Assembly (NCBI GenBank): GCA_016800925.1
Contig: JABCPU010000085.1
Coordinates: 140,172-204,171 of the forward strand
Source of the DNA: Suillus spraguei
Lineage: Eukaryota; Basidiomycota; Agaricomycetes; Boletales; Suillaceae
DNA: 64,000 nt
Direction: 5' to 3'
Shown: in pieces, positions 14,701 to 25,415 of the stretch
Position numbering within the stretch: the stretch's first letter is position 1
Layout of the letters: every line of letters begins with the position of its first letter
Notes under the pieces: generated by a model
Told to the model about the DNA's origin: nothing
Seen by the model: only the letters and a program-made list of their open reading frames with translations
Database searches by the model: none
Made by a program: the position numbers and the translations under genes

Positions 14701-16144
14701 CATCTTTCGTGGACTCAGGGTCACACATTGCGGAGTCCAGTCCATCCCCTCGCTCATCCGCTGCCACCAGACACTTTGGGCATCAATTTTCTTTACAACA
14801 GGCTACTAAACATTGCTCAGGAAAATCGGTGACATATGCGGCCAGAATTGGGTAGACACGCTGAGTCCATGAGTCAGCACATACCATTTTGACGCCATCA
14901 CTTCCGGCAGCGACAAGAGGTTGGAGGAGCAGAGACATGCAATGATGGAAGAGTCAATATCCGGCCAGGGAGCGTGCCTCAGGAGTGAAGCAGTCGAGTT
15001 TCCCCGCAGGTAAGTAACCAATGAGCACAGTTTGTCGAGCTGAAGCCTGACGCCTTTTTGCTTTGGCAATATTGCCAATAGACATATACACTGGCCAAGC
15101 TGACTTATCCCCTTGGAACTGTGACAACGATGTTTTGTCTGATGCCAGAATAATTGGTGCTATCATGGCTCCTTTCGGCAATACTTTCTGCATGATCAGT
15201 CCGTCCAGTCAGTCTTTATTACACTCTCTGGCATAGTCTTACCTGTTTCTCTCCCCACCAGTCCGCTGTCCACATCTCATCGATAACTCGATGATGTCCC
15301 ACATCGTCAGTGTAAGCTCTGGCAGGTGTGTAGGCCATATCTGCCTTGAAAGAAGGGTTTCCAATAAGCTCTCTCATGCATTCTACAGGATCTCGACTCC
15401 ACAGTTCGACCTCTTCTTGCAACAACTCTCCATTCTCATTCTCACAGTTACCACACACGGTCACCTTTGTACAACTCCATGCTGGCCTGTGCGGAAGTTC
15501 ATCTACCCTTTGCAGGAATGAGTGAGTATTGTGAAATGGAAGCTTGGACCGGGTTTGTGTCTGGTTATAGTATCAACATTGTGAGTTACAATTTTCATCA
15601 ATCCTTTCATCTTGACTTACAATGGGTAGTTTCAGAAACTGGTCGGTCTGTGCCTGACTGAGGTCTTTGACCAGCCACTGGGCTAGACCCCACTCCTCAC
15701 TGGTGAGTCATTTATTTAGTATACCATGCTTTGCACAGCATGTTCAAGCACTTACACATTATTGAAGGGTGTTCATGGGTCCTCCCCATCTCGCTGTTGC
15801 TCTCTTCTAAGTTCTTCAAATGGTGTCTCCCCTTCGTGCAGCACCCAGCCCACATCTGGCTGAGTTTCAAAATACCGGCCATTATTGGTGAGCGGTGTTG
15901 TATCCTCATCTTCAACTTCTTCAATAGTGACCCAACATATTTTGCTGGGTGTAGGGTTGTCCATATCTGGAGATGAGCACATGCAATGTGGGTGAGCAGG
16001 GTCTAGGTCTGTGTCCAAGTTCTCTGCATCTACTGCTTCAATCATTGATGTCCACTCCCTTTGGCATTCAGGACGCCCCGTGATGTGTCTCTTGAGTCCC
16101 TCTTGTGTAGTTGTCACCTTCCCGCAAAACATACAACAAGGCAT
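11785..16144 (-). pseudogene. Plavaka transposase, degenerate
   Basis: DDE-type transposase remnant. The N-terminus at 16144 has a zinc finger (CMFCGKVTTTQEGLKRH then C). Then come [86 protein letters not shown] and VACCKENWCPKCLV. The catalytic core follows: [41 protein letters not shown] and GREHKEMQRVF. After an insertion at 13697-14381 the frame resumes with ILDFSYYAQLQIHT, REHFNIPKLHQLSHYVQSI, ADGFNTELPECLHIDFAKDA and FWLQRQDAVF. A C-terminal piece at 12484-11785 has RAILSLPRQFGTY, EWFTPFKQPDPSS and RLCHLIPKMG. Frames shift between blocks, partly introns and partly indels. Not expected to be active. Confidence 0.88.
13697..14381. repeat. Insertion in transposase, possible solo LTR
   Basis: About 679 bp splits the transposase between QRVFI and the SYYAQLQI block. 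ACAATG stands at both edges (13697-13702 and 14376-14381), consistent with a short target duplication. No coding content. It contains a TATATAAG-like promoter motif (minus strand, about 14070) and begins and ends like a retrotransposon LTR (AGTTCATAACA at the right edge in + orientation). Exact edges are ambiguous by a few bases. Confidence 0.45.
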
Positions 16145-16234
16145 CAGTGGTTTGTTGTTGTTGCCAACCTACCCTTTCATTTCCTGAATGCCCATCCAGT
16201 GCACCACAATCAGGGATTAGTAGTCAATCACAGA

Positions 16235-16545
16235 AGTATTTCATAAAGGTGCGCCACCATCAATCTACATGTCTTGATTTATACATGTTCTACAGGCTTC
16301 TGAGTCCACATCATGTGCTTCCATCACGGATGTAGTTCATTCGACCGGATAAAGGTGCACCAATTTTCCTACCTACATATCTTGATTTATATATGTTCTA
16401 CAAGCTTCTGAGTCAACCTCGTGCGCCTCATGCACCACAATCACGGATCAAGGTGTGCCAGATTTCCTGTCTACATGTCTTGATTTATATATGTTCTACA
16501 AGCTTCTGAGTCAACATGGTGCACCAGCACACCACAATCACGGCA
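16235..16545. repeat. Three ~100-bp tandem repeats
   Basis: The word CTTGATTTATA(C/T)ATGTTCTACA(G/A)GCTTCTGAGTC occurs three times (about 16272, 16380, 16479), each preceded by CTACAT and followed by a CACCACAATCACGG-like segment. It lies upstream of the transposase start, inside the Plavaka-type element. Confidence 0.75.
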
Positions 16546-16670
16546 CTTTCAAATGCACACATACCTTCCTTTTTGCCATTCCTTCACTCTCCACACTTTC
16601 AAATGCACACATACCTTCCCCTTCACTCTCACACTTTCAAATGTACACATACACACTTTCAAACTACACA
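16546..16670. repeat. Short tandem repeat, CACTTTCAAATG(C/T)ACACATAC
   Basis: Four imperfect copies of a 20-21 bp word separated by CCTTCC-rich spacers. It creates open frames on both strands rich in His/Thr, which should not be annotated as genes. Confidence 0.7.
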
Positions 16671-16799
16671 TACCTTCCCTTTTCGCCATTCCTTCACGAT
16701 TTCTTTGTTTCTTTTGTTTCTTTTTTCTCATTGGCCTTGGTTACCATTTTCTTCTAATTTCATTCATAACTGTGCGCCACCATTTATGCCAACTGAAAA

Positions 16800-18046
16800 C
16801 TGACTAAACTAACTATACTAGGGTAGTGATGCCATGAGCTGCAAGTAGGAGTTCCAATAACTGCACTTTACATGCCTCTTCACACCCTTCTTTTCTGCAT
16901 GCAAAGCCAACTATTACATCCCGAACAAATGTTTGGTGGGAAGCAGGACCTGGGATGCATTCAGAGAGTTGCATTTTGCATGCCTCGTCGCAATGCCTGA
17001 TCTCTGCATCCCAGCACTCTAATACAAGGGTTCGCAGGTAAGTCTGTGAGGTTGGGATGGGTCCTGGTGTTTGCCAGTATGGATGCAATGGATAATGAAA
17101 TTCAGGTGGGTATGGACCCTTCTTAGCCCATCCTGGTGCTTGAACCAGATGGAAGGTCCGACTTGGAGGAGGTATGAGCCTGCTGCATGGTCAGAGTCGT
17201 CATGGCTGTTCTTGAAGCAACCCACTGTTCACTGACTTCATGTTTAGTTTCTTTTGGTATGCAAATGGTGAGAACACAGAACTGTGGCATTGGTCAGGTG
17301 TGGTGACTCTCAGAGATGTCTGTCTTACTATTGGTTCATTTCAGGTGGTATCTGTTGCTGGTTTCAAAGTAATGTCATCCTATCGCACCTTTTATGCTGT
17401 CACATTAACATTGCTTGGTCAGATGCAAATCAACAGAACTCTAAGTTGTTTGTTGATGAGACACCAAACCGGGTATTTAAAGGCGCATTGATTTCATTTT
17501 TATCACTGCAATCTACGCTGAATCATGACAGTGAAAGTTGCCTCTGGGCCAAACTATTGAAAGCCAGGCCTATGCCCAGATGGTATCAACAGCTGGACGC
17601 ACTGCAGTTGTCAGCACCGGTCAACTGAAAAGAAACTTATTGAAGTAAGTAACACGCTGTCATTGCTTAATGTATGTTTGAGTGGCTTCAACTTTACAGC
17701 TGCAAGTGGTCACAGTGCCGGCCAACTGAAAAAGAGAACTATCGAAGTGAGTAATCCTGTGTTGTGGCTCACGCTGTGTTTGACTTAACAGTTTCAAAAT
17801 CTCGTGAGGTGAAGACCGCCAAAAGGCCTTGGAAACAAGAATAGAGAAAAATAACATAAAGGCACTGCACACCAAATACTGGATGAATCCTGAAGTATTT
17901 GATAATGAGCCTGATGAGCTGCTCAGTATATAGGGACGAAGACAACATGGTCAGGGTCTATTTTTTTCCCACTCTAAGTACTCACTACTCCATGATAGTT
18001 TGCTGATCACAGTGCATCTGCTAAGCCACATGCGCTGGCTTTCACT
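16800..18046. other. Non-coding interior of the Plavaka-type element
   Basis: Short open frames only, with no conserved motif recognised. A locally duplicated phrase resembling GCCGGTCAACTGAAAAGAAACTT occurs near 17617 and 17727. It probably includes the promoter of the DUF6532 gene. Confidence 0.45.
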
Positions 18047-19401
18047 ATGAGCAAAACTCCTCCTACTATCTGGCCTCGAAAGACTACAAGTATGAACGAT
18101 GCTCACTCACAGAAAGGTACGAAATATTTGCTGTGTGGGTCTTATACTAATTTACTTTGTCAGCTTTGGCACCTGCAGTATCTTTGGGTGACGACACTAG
18201 CAGCGATGCCAGCATAGAGCATAATGATAAAGTACGAGTAAGAAAATTTGCTGACACTGATGATGAGGGTGTTGGTGCTCCTGCTGACAGTGTTGATGAC
18301 CAGACATATTCACAGCAAGTCAGTGGGATAAGCGCTACATGGAGGAGTCTGAGGAAGGAACCATTCTGAAGTTCAGTAAATGTTCAAATGGAGCGCAATT
18401 AAAGGCCGGTGACTTTGATGAGACCACAAAGGATGTGCTCACCATTGCCACATCTATCTACCGCTGCCTGATTGTAACACAGTCACCTTTCCCAAGGCCA
18501 TCATGGTCAAGACTAACTTAGTGAAGCGTGCCTGGCGGGAGGCTTCTGATAATGCAGGACTTACTATCCAACTTACTCCTGCATTGGTCAAAATGGTAAG
18601 TACCAGCATGTCATGTCCTCTTCCTCACCCTGTTTGATGTTTTTGTATAGATGATGAGACGCACCTCACATGTGCGTGGGGAGCTTAAAACAAAGATGCA
18701 AGGTCTCACATCCTTGTTTTTTGGCTTCTGCGCAAGCTGTTCTATGGCAGCCATTAAGGCAAATCATGACTTGGCTGAGTCGCTCAAGGAAGGGTCATCC
18801 TTCATTTTTAAGGTATGTCATGTAGACCATGGTTAGTCTTTGTCTGATTGGTTGGGTTAGAGGATTGGGAGATGAGATCTGGCATATTCAAATCAAATTT
18901 AATTCAGACAGGGATAAATGATATGTGGTTTGCAAACCGCAGTGATGAAGGTATAATTTATGCTAAGTACTTTGACCCATTGTCGGTGGAAATCTTAGTG
19001 CTTGTACTCACAGTGGTGAGTGTCTTTGAGCCATTCTATGTTCAACACTGCTGCTAAAATCTGTCAGATAGAATGTTGTATTGATGAGTGGGCCACTGGA
19101 GTAAGGGAAGACATCAAGTTCTCATTGGTCACTTATTCCCCAGTCTACCTTGGGCATCTCGACTCATTGCTGCGGTTCAGGGAGCGCACAGCTGCTTATA
19201 AGCTACTTGGGAAAAATAAGTGACAATCTTCTTGATGTCGCCTGGTTAGTGTCTGGCAACTTGTGTAAATCTTTATTCTAACTGACATTGATGGGAAGGT
19301 TCCATGCTGGTGTCAGCATGGCAGTGATTATTGATGGCTTCGCGGATGATGTATTTGATGATGCAATCAGAGAGTACGAAGCTGAGACTCGAGTAGCATG
19401 A
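18047..19401 (+). pseudogene. DUF6532 protein carried by the Plavaka-type element, frameshifted
   Basis: DUF6532 is an agaricomycete domain of unknown function, often found near transposons. The start is at 18047 (MSKTPPTIWPRK), with an intron at about 18116-18163. An acidic N-terminal part (SLGDDTSSDASIEHND) is followed, after frame changes near 18330 and 18490, by WDKRYMEESEEGTILKF, FPKAIMVKTNLVKRAWREAS and LTPALVKM. Past an intron ending near 18650 come RRTSHVRGELKTKMQGLTSL, NDMWFANRSDEGIIYAKYFD and IECCIDEWATGVREDIKF, the conserved core. A last short exon may give FHAGVSMAVIIDGFADDVFD with stop at 19399-19401. At least two indels break the frame. It is transcribed divergently from the transposase. 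Confidence 0.78.
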
Positions 19402-19555
19402 GGGGAGGGTCATGAGGGTGTAGAAATGGGTGATGCTTGATGCTTTTGGATCTTACAAGTGTTGTATGCGTGTCTGGGTGCTACTATGGCTTGTTGAATA
19501 TACTCGATTTCATCGATTTGTGATTCTGGCATGTTCAGTATAAATTGTGAACTAT

Positions 19556-19856
19556 AGTGGCATGTAGCTACTGGTAGCTCAAGTATGCAATTACTATCAC
19601 AACTCCTGTTGCTCTATATAGTACCTGTAGCAGCTCGTAGCAGTCTGTAGCACCTGTAGCTGGTTGCTACAAGATGCTACAAGATGCTACAGGAGTTGCT
19701 GTAGCGCTATGTAGCACCTGTAGCTGGTTGCTACGAGATGCTACAGGAGTTGCCGTAGCGCTATATAGCTGACCGTGTGACTATGTAGCTACATATAGTG
19801 GGTACTTGACACATTGGGCTATGGGCGCTATATCGGCTATATAGCACTATGTAGTC
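19556..19856. repeat. Right subterminal repeat array of the Plavaka-type element
   Basis: GTAGCACCTGTAGCTGGTTGCTAC and GATGCTACAGGAGTTGC(T/C)GTAGCGCTAT occur twice in tandem, along with many CTATATAG and CTACATAG words shared with the left array at 11520-11745. Confidence 0.8.
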
Positions 19857-19863
19857 AAGAGTA

Positions 19864-22124
19864 TTTTTACTGATGTTAGCCGCGTCCCCGAAAAAATGCA
19901 AGATCTCGTCGCCGTTGCGAGGGCTGGAATGCCATTGATGTAGTCATCATCCCTTACAGAAAGGTGTGGGTGTATCCACGTGTTCTTTATGAGTGTCCAC
20001 CACGGGTGACTCTGGGTGGGATGCGAGTCAAAGCGAGAATCCTTGTAATAGAGGCGCCCGATGACCACAGTAAGGTAGAATCCGACATCCCGTTCGTACA
20101 TTTGAACTCCATTAGCTGTGACTAGATTGATGCACCGCTGAAGATGGTCGTGACTAGCCAGACGTTGACACCATTGATAGTTCTTTGTCATGGCAAAGAT
20201 TATGTGGATGTATTTGAGATTTCGAGAGGCGTTGAGTTCATCATCCGGGTGTATGGTGAAAAGAGCGACCGAAAGCTTATCCAAAAGATCCGCATCAATA
20301 CCCTCTGGCATCGAGGAGCCGGTGATAGAAGCCAGTTCACCTCGAACCTCATAAACAGTCCCGAGCGCGGCGTGCCGGACTCGGGGAGTAGTAGAGCCCA
20401 TACAACGTATAAGCGACTCAATGTAGGAAGATCGCTTAGTAGGGCTCCCTAGTCCACGCACCGCGCTCAGCACAAGCAGAACATCACCTGTTTCATCGGC
20501 TTTGTCGTGCCCTACTTTGTCAACCAGGTAATTAATGAGCCAGTCAAATTCTTCACAGTCGGGCTCACGCCCGTCACTGTGAAACCAGCACAGGTCACCA
20601 TTCCAAATCAATTTTTTCATTGTCCGGAAGTGAAAGGCGATAGTCCAGTCCGTGGACAACCATTGTCCTCAGAGCGGTGCGCGCACTTGCCCGATGCTTC
20701 CGCTTCAGCCCACTTATGTCTTCTTCCTGTGGCGGTGTCTTGGTAAGATGGTAGTAGACATCACGGCAAGCCATGAACGCATCACGAATGAAACGATTTC
20801 GGGTTAACCAAAATTTATCCAAGTCATCCCAAAAGGTGTGTCCACAAGTGTTGTATCAATTTTCACTGGCTGGATGCAAGATGGGCCATAGCCTTCCCAA
20901 ACTTGACAAGAAGTTCCTCCCTGTCGTAACACACCTCGAAGTTATCACGTAAACGTGCGAAGGCTGTCGAAACATCAAGGTTCGGCGACCACTGGTTGAG
21001 ATGAATCATCGCAACCGCAGCCTCAACAGCTTCCTGGTTCGTCGATGTCTCTAGTATCCAGCGTATGCATTTGCTAGCAGTCAGAGTCGAAGCGTGACCA
21101 ATTAGCTCCGTTCTCATTTGGACATAAGTATCCTGCCACCACACTAACAGGAAAATAATGCCTGCAAAGAAGAGAACGACAGAAGCTGCGGTGAAGACCA
21201 TAACGGTGAAAGTCGATTTCGGATCGGTCCACGTCTGGAGGCCTAGCGAGACGCTGAAGAGCAGCAGTGCAACCTGGAGGAGTACAAGGAATGCCTGCAA
21301 GCAAGTGCGCAGTCGTAAATGCTCTAGCTTATCCAAATTTATCTGCCTCCGCGTGCCGCTCTCTCCTGGAGACCCTCCTCGCTTCCGAGTTGCCTCAAAT
21401 GAATACAGACATTGCTTTACCACAACTGCCCCGAACGCAGCCAAGATGCTGAGCGCTAGGGCAGTGTACGCAAGGGCCTGTGCCCAGACGGTTGAAGTAG
21501 AATAGGGCGTGGTCGAGGATAGATTGCTGATGTCATGTACGGCACTTGACCCGTTAACAGTGACTTGAATTAGATTCACCAAGAGGGCGTTGGTAGTGTT
21601 TCCCGAGTCAGGCTGCATCCCACCGATGAATGTAGAGATGGTGGCTGAGAGTAGACCAGCCTAATTCGCTTATTAGACTTGCATCGATGAATATATAAGC
21701 ACACGTACAAAAGTCAAAATAATGCCTATATCACCATGCGCTCGTTTAAGGAAATCATCGTCATAATCATCCGAAACTTTCTTGTAAGTCGCCCAGAACT
21801 TTGACTTGATATCATTGCTGCGTTCTTCTGCAATACTAGATGTTCTAAGGACGCTGAGGATCTGCTTCAGGGTATCTAACCTTAACGTAATATAGTCAGA
21901 CATCAAATGTATCGTGCTGATCGGTTGATATTCACATATTTCTAACAAGGTTGACCTCAATGGACACGACAGGTTTCTCATTCTCGGCATGAGGCTTGGC
22001 CTTGACCGATTCCCTGTGGACCCATAAGTATGACGATCAACTCAGTTTAGCTTACTACTTACTTGGTGGACGGCGGGTCGGTACTGACACGTGTGAGACT
22101 GGATCGTGATGATACACTTTGCCT
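19864..22124 (-). pseudogene. DUF6535 membrane protein, copy 1, 5' part
   Basis: Paralogue of the intact gene at 44444-46918, in opposite orientation. It keeps FWATYKKVSDDYDDDFLKRA, AGLLSATISTFIGGMQPDSG, the membrane segments LAYTALALSILAAFGAVVVK and FLVLLQVALLLFSVSLGLQT, and the HEAT-like tail. Four lesions are visible against copy 2. The start codon is lost (ATG to AGG at 22124-22122). One base is missing near 20871 (CATCTTGCATCC versus CATTTCTGCATCC). One base is gained in an A-run near 20610 (GAAAAAATTG versus GAAACATTG). The transposon enters after ATCAGTAAAAA. The remaining frame ends SVKILLTT inside the transposon. The corresponding intron is 55 nt here and 56 in copy 2. Confidence 0.9.
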
Positions 22125-23544
22125 ATTTTGCGCTGCAGTGTACATGGAAGTAGAAGAAGGGAGGCTGAACTTGTAGAAGTAAAAGCTTCTGTTCTGCTGC
22201 CAGCATTTGTACATAACTCTACACCTGGAGGCAGCATGTTCCTATGCAAGCCTGGGCCCAGGGATATGAGATCCTGCAGAACAGACCATGTCTTTTGGGC
22301 GGCAGGCGTCCATTTTGAATATTGATTCTCAGCGCTTAGCGCTGGTGTCATTAAACCTTTCCTGGACATTAGTAATGCAATCGAACAAGTTGTCGCCCAG
22401 ACGCATACTAGTGTTGCTATATTCGACATCTTTCGGCGCGCTAATACCAGTCCTTGCTCCAACTTTTAACCACGGGATTAGGCAGTGTTTGCGACTCACT
22501 CGACAGTGTTCACCATTGTTTTACACACATGGGAACCTGGCGCACGTATGGAAGTACGTATGAAAGATAGTCGGTCGGGCATAAGGGGCTCGCCCCGAAT
22601 GTTTGGCAATCAACCCTGGACATCCCACTGATGATAGGACCGCAATGAGGCAGATACTACAGGATATTCACTATGGAATAATGCTTAATACGTCTGCATT
22701 GATGTGAATTCTGAGAGGTCTTACGAGTACCGGCTGTGCTAGCGGATAAGGAGCACAGTACAGTGTCTTTAACGACATCCAAAAAATTGTCCACCATCAG
22801 CCACACATTCGAACTGCTATCATTGTTCGAGAATTGATGCGGTTACAGGAAGTTCGTCGTCGAATTTCCTTCCTCCGAAGAGCACCCATCACCGCCCCTG
22901 CTCCCCATCCTCCATCTCTCCGTTTTATTGAAGCCTTTCTGCGCGCTATGATACCGATCAAGAAAGATTTAAAATGCCGTTGGATCGTGCGATAGAGTTT
23001 TGAACCAATCGTACGGAAAGCGAATATCCTGATCGAGACTCGAGAGATGGAGATGAGAAGAGATGCGGAAGTGATGATCTACTAGGCGGAAGTCGGACGA
23101 GACCTACTATATGTAGACAAGTTGTGCATGTTGTATTTCGGACGCCAGGTAGATCCAAGTCCCTGTACGGCCTGAGTGAGCATCAGAAATCATATAAAGA
23201 TTGCGTGCCTCTAAATGAATACAAGTAGTCCGCCTGTCGATCGCAAGATCTTTCTATAAGCCTATATGTAGGCTCGGTGATTACAGTTGTGCTGTTACCC
23301 AATCGTAATGGAGCGGTGCATCTGTGACTGTGCCTGTGCGTCGCAAGCAAGGCGAGAAGTGGTAAAGAGTACTGCGCTATAACAAAGCCCGAAGGACACG
23401 CATCAAGTCACAACGTAGCTTGGCTCTTCAGAGTATCGTTGTCATCAGTATAAGAAGCAATGAGTCGCAGTCATCTCGTGCAGCGGGTGACAAAGGAACA
23501 GGCCCTCGGCAAAAGATGAGGCAAGGGAAGACCCCAATCTGCGT
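22125..23544. other. Upstream region of DUF6535 copy 1, otherwise gene-poor
   Basis: Roughly 22125-22470 is similar to the region upstream of copy 2 (about 43980-44440): both contain GTTCTGCAGGATCTC-like and AACATGCTGC(C/T)TCCAGG words. The duplicated segment therefore included the promoter. From 22500 to 23544 no gene was recognised. Confidence 0.55.
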
Positions 23545-23935
23545 TCATCTCATTGCACATCACATCTTCCCTCGATTTTGGACTCATTTTCTACTTACGT
23601 CATTCATGGATCCCCCACTCGACAGAAGCTGGTCTTCAACCCTGTCATCAATAAGACTGATCTTTTTCGGACGACAGCGGACGCTGAAGCATGGGAGGCT
23701 GACAGCACATTACGAGTATTGGAGCCTGACCAGGGGGTTGAGATGGCTCAGCCGTTTGTCTATTCCCATGTCATTCACTGGAGAGAACCAGTGGAACTAT
23801 GTGAGGCGAGGCAGTTTAGAATGGTCGCAGCGCGAAATTGTATTGAGGCTCTAGGGAGTAGGAAGTTAAGGTTGTTGTCAGGGATGAGACCAAGGGATTA
23901 ACGGAGACTGACCAGCCTTAGTTCTAGTAGGGTTT
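23545..23935 (+). pseudogene. Sec14-like CRAL-TRIO relic, copy C
   Basis: Only the C-terminal third survives. One frame begins LIAHHIFPRFW; another continues RQKLVFNPVINKTDLFRTTA, DAEAWEADS and RVLEPDQ, aligned with copies A and B (RQKLVFNPVINGNGLFRTAA). Frame changes and missing segments (the GWSGSQ region is lost) show decay. No upstream exons were found. Confidence 0.85.
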
Positions 23936-25415
23936 AATTGTCCGTTTGCATTCAATTTTCCTTACTGACACGCTAATGTTATTATACCGGAGCGGTCAAT
24001 ACATCGATGAAGAAGTGTACGCATGCTAGGTCAGAACATAGGGCTGTCGTTTTCTAAGACTCCTTAGCAGTACTTCAAGCTGGCATTGTTTGAAGCAGTT
24101 ACGAAAATGTTTTCAATCTCCGCTCTCCCGAGCCCACACGTGACATTTTACTCCCGAATAGGGGCGACTTGTTTTGCCAAAGAAGGAAGGTGACCCCCCA
24201 GGAAAGCGAAGTTGACCCTTGTACACATGATGCATTGCCTTTACTCCGAGTCAGTGAGTCAACCTTCTTTAAGGGCAAACCACGCGCAAGCGAGACCATC
24301 TTCCCTTACTTTATTGACTTTATCCATTGACAGGTTTATTGAAAGATTTATTGATAGATCATGAAGAGGAACCGACCGCCCTAGCTGCTCCGGTACTCCG
24401 TGCTACTGCTGAAACCTTGCAATGGACGCGTTCGGAGGTCCGCCAGAGCTTTTCGGGCGGTTGTATCCATGCTATTTTGTCCATATCCTTTGTGCTTTTT
24501 GGACTAGAATCCTGTTGGGTCATTATTCGTTCAACTCCCGCTCGGTTGCTCAAGAAAACATAGTTGCTTGCTGCAGAGGCGGAACACATATGGTGTGAAG
24601 GTGTCCCGTGCTTTCCATATCCCTCCTTTCACTTTTGGCTTCTTTTGTTGATGATGCTACCATCACATGACTGACCGCTACCTTCTCTGCCCCTTGGGTG
24701 TCTGTACCTCTGGATGAACTTACTCGCCGCTTTGAGCTGTGCAAACGTTCACTCGTCAATACGTGGTTTGACTTACTGTCATTACACACTCTGCAATTTA
24801 CGTGCTCATCGAAAGTCATGAAATGGCTTGTCCGCCAACGTGCTTTTCATCTATCTTCTGTTGGCTCCTTTGCCTTGTGGGACATATATCTGACGCATTT
24901 TCCTTTCCCGATTTCTCTTTATCTGACAGTGCCGTCGCTAGTGCCATACTCGCACGCGTTCGGACCGTCCCTTGTCAATCGTATATCGAATTGGTCAGGC
25001 GACCTGAGATTGGCGTTCGCGCCGCTACCATAACTTGTTAAGATATGACCATCAACGTTACTTCCGTACGTACTCATTCGTTTTGTTTGCATATGCCATC
25101 ATGTCTCGTTACACGCCTCATACACGTTCACCATTGATTCTCCGTCACAATCGACTTACAAATTATTTCCCCTCGAACAATCTTTTGATCCAAGACTGAG
25201 GTGAGCTCTCTTATCTTCGGTTCTACGCACATTCTTCTGACTATTGCCCAACCTAGTCCATTTCCCGTTCCCAGGATCCATTGCTGGTCTTTTGAAGACT
25301 GAGTCCCTAGGCTCTCTTTCCCTTTCCTAGTCAAAGCCTCTTCATTCGTAAGATAACCAGCACGACTTTCATCGTCATACACCTGCCAAGTTCGCCTCTC
25401 ACCCATTCTGCCAAT
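23936..25415. other. Gene-poor stretch upstream of the DUF6533 gene
   Basis: Short open frames only, none recognisable. No repeat noticed. Confidence 0.45.

Larger units (their letters stand above)
11490..19863. mobile_element. Plavaka-type DNA transposon (8.37 kb) inserted in a DUF6535 gene
   Basis: The bounds come from the break in DUF6535 homology and the TTTTTA duplication. Contents from left to right: an array of TAGC/CTATATAG-type subterminal repeats (11520-11745), a minus-strand Plavaka transposase (16144-11785) that itself holds a 679-bp insertion, tandem repeats (16.2-16.7 kb), a plus-strand DUF6532 gene (18.0-19.4 kb) and a second subterminal array (19556-19856). Plavaka elements are CACTA-related transposons of agaricomycetes. 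I could not see a convincing terminal inverted repeat, so the exact ends rest on the duplication. Several indels in both genes suggest an old, non-autonomous copy. Confidence 0.85.

Noticed and set aside
16455..16803. Two His/Thr/Ser-rich plus-strand frames near 100 codons
   Set aside because: Produced by the CACTTTCAAATG tandem repeat, with no splice context or conservation.
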